A stretch of DNA of 64,000 nt, from positions 52,176,080 through 52,240,079 of the forward strand of contig OX439037.1 in assembly GCA_949317995.1 (NCBI GenBank), written 5' to 3'. This document shows, in pieces, positions 13,301 through 23,400 of the stretch (the stretch's first letter is position 1; each line of letters opens with the position of its first letter). Made by a program: the position numbers and the translations under genes. The DNA comes from Acholoe squamosa. Taxonomy: Eukaryota > Annelida > Polychaeta > Phyllodocida > Polynoidae. Under the pieces are notes generated by a model, which worked only from the letters and a program-made list of their open reading frames with translations, was not told where the DNA came from and did not search any database.

Positions 13301-16300
13301 ACATTTCAAAAACTGCCAGCTGTACCTGAAGGTTAATGGTGTGTACTATCTGCCGACACCTGAGTAGTAACGTGGTAAATCACATAGGGGTTGCTCTGAG
13401 GCAATAAGTATACATGCACAAAGTGGTGCAATATAACTGGAAGTTATACTGCTGAATCTGTCCCACAGTGGTAGAGTGGGGTGGTTGCTACACAGGGCTA
13501 AGATTATAGCTTTGGTAGCTGAGGACGCGATAGGGTCCTGAGGGTTAAGTTCCCTCTGCACGGCTTCATTTGACAAGTAAAAAATTAGGTCAGTGCTGCT
13601 TATGTCAGTGAACATATTTTTGTGATCTATTATGATCAGTTTGATCTCAAACAGATCCATGGCCTTGCTTCTAATGCCATTTGGGCCTAAAAGACTATGG
13701 ATGGTCCACCCTGAGTTGAGTCCATGTTTAATCTCAGGAGCATCAAAGCTGTTGAATAATATTGAAGTAAGGTTAGGCTAAGGTAAGATAGGTTTTGTAT
13801 GTGCAGGGGGGGGGGGAGAGGGGGGTGTTGCCAAAAGGTTAATAATTAGAACTAAGAAATAGTCAGGCTGCCATGAAATGGTTTTGAAGTGGACTGCAAA
13901 TTCAACTATTGCATTTTACAAAGCACTCTGGGCGCACACTACCATTGGCATGTAATGGGTATCTGGGCATCATGATGGCATAATCCACCATGTTCATGCT
14001 AGAACGATTGATGACGCTACTAATGGACACATAAGACAAGTCCTACCTAGGCTTGTTGCATGGCAGTCTCGACATTTGGGCCCTGTGGTCTCCGGACACT
14101 TGCTCCATTGGTGAAAGGGTGTGGTGAGTTTGGTGTATTGATGAAGAGTGGATAAGGTGGGGTTGGGATGAGGCTTATAAGCTGATTATGAGAGTGGCTA
14201 TTTCTCAATCACGAGCGTCCTATGGAGGTATGTCTCTCCCTAAAATGGCTTGGCGCCTTGCTATTGGATGTATGCAGGGGGGCTCTGCGGCCCCTATGCA
14301 AATTTGGGTCCTGTAGCTAACAGGATTGGGAGTGAGTGAGTGAGTAATAGATGTTTTACGCCATTTCGACTGCTAAGGTCATATTCATGGCGAGAACGAC
14401 ATTACACAATTTCACAGAGGAATGTGTCAGTGCCCACGCATATGTGCACCACACACATCCGAGGGGAGAGAAAAGAGGAGACCTAGACCCTTTTAAGTGG
14501 GCTAGGGAAGCCCGAACAGGATTGGGTGGTCAAGAATGACACAATATTGTTTTGGGTTTTGTAGGTGGGTGGGTGTTGTGTTGGTCGCTGATGTTGCAAT
14601 CAGCTGATTTGGGGACGCTATCCTGGTGTCATGACACACAGGATTCATCTTGTTAACTTAATTAGATGTCTCACCAAACATCCCAGTACCAATGGTAAAC
14701 AGAGGTATAAACACGGATCAGGATGTCAAAGAGCTGCTCTCCTACAAGAGGCTGTCATTTGGTAATACCTTGGGTATAAAGGAGCCCTGAGCTTGTTCAT
14801 GGATCCCACCCCCAAAGGGGGTGGGATCCATGAACCGAGAATACGCTGTGACCTTGGGTAATTTATGTGGCGTGCCAACCAAATCAATCATTAAATGACT
14901 ACCTAAGATCACTAGAAATTAATTAGAATTTTCCTCTTCACTTTTTAAGCAATTGTGCTTGTGATGAGGTAATTTTGGGGTAGTGTTTTGTTTTGAGGTA
15001 TGTGAAATGTATATATAATAAAGGTTTAGAAAAAAAGAATTGACAAAGGTGAAAAGAAACAAAATCAATTTATAAGGTTAAAATGTGTACACTTCCATTT
15101 ATAATATGGAGGTGAAAAGAGGTAAAACATCAATTACATGAAGAAACATTGCCCAGAAGCTTGGGTATGTTGTGTTGTGTGAGGGGGTGGGGGGGTGACT
15201 GAGGTGGAAACCTGGTTGTTTTGTTATGGGACCCTGGGCGCTCTCTGGTTAATTGGGTGTGAATGTGGATGGGTGGGTGGTGTATTGTGAAATACGGGGC
15301 GGTGCATTACATTGAGAATGAAAGTTTTTATTTCTTTTTGGGGGGATTTTTCTTTGCCTTTTTGGTGGGTTATGGAACAAAGGTTATTGTTCCCTTTTTG
15401 GCTGGTCTACCTCTTTTTCTTTTGGTGACTGCGGATTTTAGGTCTCCAGTTAGGTTGGTGTCTAGATCTGGATCATAGAGTGAGTGTGCCGGATTGCAGT
15501 CTTTTTATTACTGCTTTGGCACTCGCTCTTGTGATTGGCCATCTCAGCCTAGACACATGTACTGATTTTTTCAGTACTTTACCATCCTGTAGCCTTTTTA
15601 ATACTACTGTTACGGGTGAGGTCATTTTCTTGATGATGTATGGTCCACTGTAGGTGGGTTGCAGCTTTTTGGTGGTCTTTTTTACAAGTAGGTTAGGTAT
15701 GTGTAGGTACACTAGCTGACCAGTATTGTAAGTACTTAGTGGGGCAGTTGCATCATACCTGGCCTTCATCTTTCTGTGGTATTTTACCATGCTTTCTGTG
15801 GCCTTCAATTGGATATCGTCCCTTAGACTGAGTAGGGCGGTAATTAAACTCTCTTTATCCTTGATTTCTTGGGTTGATGTTACCAGAGATTCTGTGGGAA
15901 GGTGTGTTTGTTTTCCAAGTACCAAAGATTGGGTGAATATCCTACTACACTGCATACAGTATTAAGGATGCTGAAAGCCACTGCTTGTAGGAAGGTTGAC
16001 CAGTGCTTTTGTGATTTGATGTTGGCACTCACAGAGACCTTGTGATTTGCTCCAGTGAGCAGATCCTGTAACATGTTTGATGTCGAATTTTTCACAAAAG
16101 GCTGTGAAATATTTTGAGACATACTGTTGGACATTGTCTGTATTTAGGACTGATGGGGTGCCATAAATACAAATGATCCTCTGGAAAAATCCTAGTGCTA
16201 CCTCGGCGCTAGTATTTTCTTTGGTCCACCAAACAGTGATGTGTCTCGTGGCATGGTCTGTAACAACATGAGCCATCCACTGCTGGAGTGAAAGGGCCGA

Positions 16301-19300
16301 TTGTGTCCATGGTTAAGTGAGAGTATGCTGTTAGCACAGGATCTCTTAGGGTCATTGTGGTTTTGAGATGCTTGGGTCTCTTTTTGGTCGTGAGGCAGGT
16401 ATGACAAGTTCCACAATAGTCAAACACTTGTTTGAACATTGATCTGCAGTAATATCTGGACCTGATAGCTGCATAGCTTTTGGTTGGACCAAGGTGTCCT
16501 CCTAGGGGTGAGCAGTGGGTGGATTCAATTAAGGATTCTGCCCACTTTTCTGGAATGACTATTTGGAGTTTCGATTCCAGACTGTCACCAAAGGTGGATT
16601 TGGTAGTTCTGTTTGTTTGTTTAGTTTTACGTCCATGGGCCATCGAGGAACTCAGACATTCAAGAATTTGGTAGTTCTGAATAGTACTTTATCCAAAATT
16701 ATGAATTGGTCGTGATTCAACAGTATTTGTTCGCGAAGGCTTGAATCATCTGGTAATTCATCCTTTTTGATGTACTGCAGCATAGGGAGGGCAAACAAGT
16801 CCTCTCGCTGCGCCTGTATCAATGATTCCCTGGTTGGTGTTAGGGAGTGGTGTTTACACAGCTGAGAGATGGCTCTCTCGGCCATGGGTTGTACCTTGTG
16901 AGATAGCTTGGCCCTTCTGGCATTGGCTACCTTCACTGAAACTTTGGGTGACCTTGATTCGGGTGGTCGACCCCTAGGCTTGGGCTTGGTGACCTTGACC
17001 TTTTGGGGGTGTGTCTGGTTACTTTTCTGCGGTTTGCTGGAGGCCGGGGGTGTGCCAGGGTTGGTTTTCTGAACCTTAGAGCGGACTACACACAGCTCGG
17101 TGTCACAGAAAATTGAATTGATGCTCTCTCTTTCAGAGTTGCCCTTTTTGGCAATTATACCCCTGGGTTTTTTATTGGTACTGCCCCAGATCTGTCCACC
17201 TTTTAGTATGGACCTTGGTGGTCCCAAGAGGACAGGATTTTTGGGAACTGGATCATTGGATTTGAAGACCTTTGTCATAGGGATATCTGAGAATTTCACC
17301 GATTTTGGGGGAAGTAGGATTTTTCCCTGGGATCTAATTGGGATTGGGTCATCAGAGCTGGGGGCATATTTTCTCCTGGAGAGGAAATCTGCCACTATGT
17401 TGGCCCTTCCTTGCAGGTATCTTACTTCAAAATCATATGACATGACGGTGTTGACCCACCTTGCTAGCCTCCCATTTGTTATGTTTTCCTTTTTGTTAAA
17501 CAGGGAGACCAGGGCTGTGTGGTCTGAGTACACTTAAAAGTGGATTCCATCCACATAATGGATTCTTGAGGTGTTAATCCTCTCCCTGCAAATTCTATTG
17601 GTCTATAAAAACCGAAATCATCAACTTGTGTTATCACTGCCCCCAAACTATAGTTGCTTCAGTCGGTGAAGATGATGAAGGGTTTGTTATAGTTAGGGAA
17701 TTTGAGCACAACCTCAGTGCAGATTGCCGACTTGATTTTTTCGAAAGCTCTCTGACACTCAGTGGTCCATTTGAAGGTTCCCTTGGTAGCCCCATAAAGG
17801 GGCTTGATAATGTGGACAAAACTTCTAATGAATCTTTTGTAGAACTGCGTCATTCCATTGAAACATCTCAGGTCATGGATGTTTTTAGGTGGAGGAAAAG
17901 TTTTAACTGGCCCAATTTTGTCTGGGGATGGTGATAAGCCATGTTGGTCTACGTTAAAACCTAAGAATTCCATTTTGCTAGTACCAAATTCGCATTTTTC
18001 TGACTCCAGTTTGATATTTCCCTTGATGAAAAGCTTCAAAACTTCATCTAGGTCTTGCAGGTGCCTGTATTTGCATTTCATGAGCAACTGTTCCATTACA
18101 TTCATGAAGGATAGGGCTTAACAGGGATGAAGACGAAACTGCTTGCTGCTTTCTGATAACCTGGATCTTTGGTCAGATCTGTCGCTGGATCTGTTTCTTC
18201 CTGGAGATTGGTAACCAGATCTATTTCTGGAGTTGGATATGTTATCCCTGGAGGCAGATCTGTCAGTCGACCTTGATTTCCTGTTGAAACCATTTTTGAA
18301 TTTGTTTTCATACTGTTTGTTGTAATTTCCACTGGGCAGCCTATCTTCCTTCTTGTGGTCATTTTGATACTTGTCCTTCCTGGACCTGTTGTCCTTGGAA
18401 TTATAATTGTAGCCTACTGAACATAATTCAGCGGGACTGCTCTGGGCCTGGGCAATTTTTATTGCTTCAATGTTCAGTTCTTGGTCAAGAGCAAACTCTT
18501 CAGCTTTTAGTAGAGTTTTTGGTGACTTGCCAAGGACAACATTTTTTAGTTTAGGCCTGAGGCCATTAATTAGATAATCAACCTGTGAGGCCTCATCCAG
18601 GCTGCTGTTTGACAGCTGACATAAGTGTTCATACAGGTGGTAACAATGATACACTCGCCAGTGTCCAAGCTCTGCCCCTGAGCCTATAGCTCAACTTGTC
18701 GTAGGTTCTGATATAAGGTATAGGTACGGGTGTAAGGTAGAGATACTGGGAGCTGCTCATGCAGCGTATTATATACCCAGCTGAGCAGCTTGCAGTATGA
18801 TGAAATCTGCTCTCTGTCTGGTGCAACATTGGATGTTGCAATATCAGGCAAAGAGCAGCCTAACAGGTGGACCAATGAGGGATGAGGGCATATTGTGAAA
18901 TATGCTCTGATCCCAAAATAGGGTCCACTAGTATGTCGCAATACCTCCAGTGGGGTCGTGGCGGGAGTAACCAGTTTGGCTGTTGTAACATCTGTGTTGG
19001 GATGGTGCAAGAGCAGCTCACTGGATCCCACTGGAGGAGGCGGGGTTTGGTGTTGTGCAATCCCCACCTACTAGTGAGTAAATAGATAGGGGTAGGTAGT
19101 AGGCTTGTGAACAGAGCTTGGGCCTGTATGGCGAAGAAATTAATAAAGGTGTAAAATAATGATAATACCCAGAATAGTCCATTGACAGTAGAGGGACTAT
19201 CTTGTAAATTTTTTTAGGAAGATAGATACACGGTTATGCTCTAAAACCTCGGAGAAATGCTACAGCATATGTATGTAACAGAGGCTTATTGTACTTAAGG

Positions 19301-20324
19301 TGGGTCGCTACCATTCAAACTGAGCCTACTGGGTAGGTCCCCGCGCATATATGTGGATCAACATGGTAAAAGGTACGCCCGGGAGGGGGTGCGCGGGCGT
19401 ACCTTTTACCATGTTGATCCACATATGTTTGCTTCATCAGAATGACACTATTTTTGGTGTGCACATACATATACATGCCCTAGATCCCCACAAAAAAATT
19501 AAAGTAATTCTGCTGAAAATTTTGGCATATTTACATCTAGATTTTTTTCATTTTTTCCAACAATCTTTTGTACTTTATAATTATAGCCCTCATATGATCA
19601 AGACAATGCTATAGAAATGGTAGGCTGTTTACAGTGACTGAGGGCATATCATGGAGCAAATTTTGCCAAGAATGTGTACATTTTACCCATCATGCAGTGC
19701 TTTGAATATGGATTTTTGTCAGATTTTCCAATACCTTTTTTTAATTCACATGGCCAAAACTATAAAATAATGCATGGGACCCCATATCAAAATTACTCTT
19801 ATTGAAGAGCAAATTATCTGAACAATATTCTGAAGAAGTTTAAGAAAAATCTATTGGTTGAAAATATGAATTTTATTTGTGTTTGTTATAAAATAATAGA
19901 AAATTTACCCATCTCTTTTCCGAAAAATGAGAAATTTACCCAGAATGTCATGTTATGGACTTAAGTAAAAAATTCTTAATGAATAAGGATATCAGACCGT
20001 TTGCCATGCAAGGTTTCATATCTCTGTGTTAAATAGTTATGACAAAAAAATTCTCAAATCTGAGACACATTTTCTCTAATTTCTAGGTGAAGATTAAAAT
20101 ACTTTTATTTTTCAAAAATCTATAGAGAAAAAGTAGCTTGGGACCCCCTACTTTTCTTTTCATATTCTTATTCTAGATGATTTTTTGTACTTCTGGGAGA
20201 AAAATGAAGAAAATCTAGGATCTTTGATTCAATGGTAGCGACCCACCTTAAATGGGTGAGAACAATCCACTGATTGGTCTACGTATTGATACGGTCAGTA
20301 CCACTACTCACCCACCTGCTACTC

Positions 20325-20409
<85 letters not shown>

Positions 20410-23400
20410 TGCTGCTTACCTGGACATGGGCTTCCCTAGCCCACTTAAAAGGGTCTATATCTCCTCTTTCCTATCCCCTCAGGATGTGTGTGGTGCACAT
20501 ATGCGCGGGCACTGACACATTCCTCCGTTAAATTATCAACCTGTGAAGCACGAGATAGCCACTTGGTGCCGCTAAAGTGCTGTAAAACACAAATCAATCA
20601 ATCATTACCTGGACATACCTGTGGGCAGTGACCCACTACTGCAGCTTGCTAGCCTAAGGGCACACTCATGGGACTCTTCCACTGGTTCAAATTTTTTGTT
20701 TTTTTTATGCATCATGGTGGTTTGTTTAGTATGCCAACAGTCATACCATGGCAACAAGAAGCACTGTCCCAATTGTGGGGTGCTGAACCACAAATTTACA
20801 TAGGAGACCAGGTGTAATGCAGTTTTTCATGAGGAAGAGGGGGGAGACCAAGGAGCTTCCAACATGGCCACCCCCCTGGGAGAGAGAAGGCAGAGCAAGA
20901 CACAGCCCTCTAAATCACCAGAAGCTATCCTCCAGGAGAAAATTGCAGTAGCAGAGGAAAAAGCAGGACTATTAAGAAAAAAGGTGATCTTTTAGCTTTA
21001 GAAGAGAGGCTGGCCTTAATTGACTTAGAGAATGCAGAATTAGAGGAGGAATATAAGAAATCTCTCAAAGACATACAGCAGAAGCAGCAGATTGATTGAT
21101 TGATTTGTGTTTTACAGCACTTTAGCGGCACTAAGTGGCTATCCCGTGCTTCACAAGTTGATAAATCTTTATTCGCACCACCAATCCACTCTCGCGTATC
21201 TTGATGTACAAATACTATTGACGGTGTGCATGATATCCCAGATTCCCACGGTCCCTCGGTCAATGTAACAGCCAATAATTTACCAGACATTTATTGTGAT
21301 AGGGACTCGCTTGTGTGTACTTCGGATATATCAGAATTATTGTCAATTTATGAAAACTACGCTCCATTGTGGGATATTAACTCCACCCATATTTTGAAAG
21401 GGGTCAGATCTCAAATGAAGCCCGCCGGCTGGTTATCAGTGCTTAGTGGAGGTCCTAATTCAGTTTATGGTACCGATGGATGGGATTACGACGCTAGTTT
21501 CCTAATGGACGGCATAATGCACGGGTTTAAAGTAGTAGACCCAAACACATATCAGTGAGTACAGTACTAAAAACTATGTACCGCAAAAAGCAAGGAACTT
21601 CATTGATAACCTTCTAAAGACAGAAGTAGAGCAAGGCAAATTGTCTATAGTGCCAGCAGCACCTACCTGCATCCATGCCCTAAGTGCAGCAGAAAAAAGA
21701 GATGGCGGATACAGACCGGTAACGGACGCGAGTAGACCAGAAGGTCTATCTATTAATTCACATATGAACGAGACCTTCCAACACTTTAGCTACACTAGTA
21801 TCGATGATGTAACTAAGGTACTTAAACCCGGTATGTTTATGGCAGTCACAGACATATCTGCAGCGTACCGTTCTATTATGATTAGGCCAAGTGATAGGCA
21901 ATTCCAGGGCCTACAGTGGATATTCGACTCACATAAAGTGTATTTAGTGGACAACTTTGTGTCATTCGGCACTAGGATGGCTGCATTCCTCTTTAATAGG
22001 ATTACTGACAGCATAGCTCGTTATATGAGAGCTAACGGTTATTATTGCTTTAACTATCTCGATGACCTACTTACCATGGGCAACTCATATGCTGAGTCCC
22101 AAAAAGCACAGTTGTTTCTACATAGCACATTGCACTCGTTAGGATTTTTCTTATCCTACAATAAGGTTCTTTCACCTGCACAAGTTCAAATATACCTAGG
22201 GATAGAAATTGACTCATTACAAATGCGCCCCAGACTACCGGAGTGTAAGATCACTAAATTGCACAGTGAGCTACTTTTCTTTGTAGGTCGCCGAAGGGCA
22301 ACCAAGAAACAGCTGCGCCGTTTATGCGGGATCTTAGCACACTGCTCAACTTTAGTCAGAGGGGGAAGGACATTCTCACACAGAGTCATAGGCATGTCAT
22401 CTGCTTTCACGAGCACTAAAAGTTGCATAAATCTCTCTACCGGGTTCTTCAAAGACCTAGACTGGTGGTTAAGATTCGCACAGTGGTTTAATGGCGAAGC
22501 GAAAATTGTGAGCACGCTACCATCGACAAAAAGTGACTTATACATGGACGCATCAGACAAGGGCTATGGTGTCAGCTACGGCAAGGACTGGATATACGAG
22601 AGCGATGGACTTCCTGAGAGAACTGTTCTGGCTTACAGCTCTTTACAACTGCCATATTGTAGCATCACATATCCCAGGACGACTTAACATCCTTGCAGAT
22701 GCTTTATCAAGAGTGTTATATTACCCGCATAACCTTCCTATGTATTTATGTTGTAGCAGCGGCTAAGCTATGTGAAGATTTGGACATGAAGGCGGCAATA
22801 GCGAGAGCGCATGCCTGGAGCGTTTCCACCTGGAAAACTAAATGCAGCCAATGGAAAAGATTTATTGTGTTCTGTACCATCTCTGCCTCTATAGTTGTAC
22901 CCACTTCAGTTCAGACCATATGTCGATACACAGTGTACCTGTCTTCGGACTTGAAGTATAGCACTATAGACAATTACGTGAGTGCAGTGATAAGTCTAAA
23001 TGCACATTATGGCTACGACATAGCTTGGATAAGGACAAACTTTATGTTTAAGTGTACTATGTCAGGTTTACGCAGGATCCTTGGTGACCCTACACCCATT
23101 AGAGTCACACTGTCAGTCTCGCAACTGCTGGACATGTTTATAAATGTGAATTTATCGGTACCTGACCATTTAGCTATGTGGGCGTGCATCGTTACTAGCT
23201 TCAGGACCCTTCTCAGGAAGAGCAACCTAGTAGTAGACAACGCAGCAAAAGTATCACCACACTTTCTAAGAAGAAAGTCGGTATCATTCACTAGCTGGGG
23301 AATGATTGTCACGGTTTCAAGCTCGAAAACAATCCAATTTGGACAGAGAGTCCACCACATCCCAGTGGTAGGAGTTCCTAACTCACCACTTTGTGCAGTA

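Larger units (their letters stand above)
6149..19187 (-). mobile_element. 13-kb Ty3/Gypsy-type LTR retroelement with env-like gene, degraded
   Basis: Long direct repeats at 6149-6807 and about 18613-19187 begin TGTCAATGG and end TGACA-complement on the minus strand. A 4-bp target duplication GTAG flanks the whole insertion (6145-6148 and 19188-19191). Minus-strand order is LTR, partial gag, partial reverse transcriptase, RNase H remains, integrase, env-like region, an unidentified ORF region, LTR. The element is non-autonomous: the front of gag, the protease and the catalytic palm of the reverse transcriptase are gone, and all remaining frames are broken. A SINE (14331-14514) is nested inside. 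It lies antisense to PEX7 in the big intron. Four-base duplications and an env gene are features of errantivirus-like Gypsy elements; that placement is inference. Confidence 0.88.
20251..20709 (+). repeat. DIRS left repeat A1, with (AC)40 and SINE insertion
   Basis: Shares with A2 the stretch from AATGGGTGAGA to GGTTCAATTTTTT. It contains 40 AC units at 20327-20406 (only 12 in A2) and a 177-bp SINE at 20428-20604 that A2 lacks. Confidence 0.85.

Noticed and set aside
17100..18121. + strand ORFs of 87-145 codons
   Set aside because: Antisense shadows of the minus-strand pol region.
20252..20531. Two + strand ORFs with long Thr-His runs
   Set aside because: Artefact of the AC microsatellite inside the DIRS A1 repeat; the same happens at 23779-24199.
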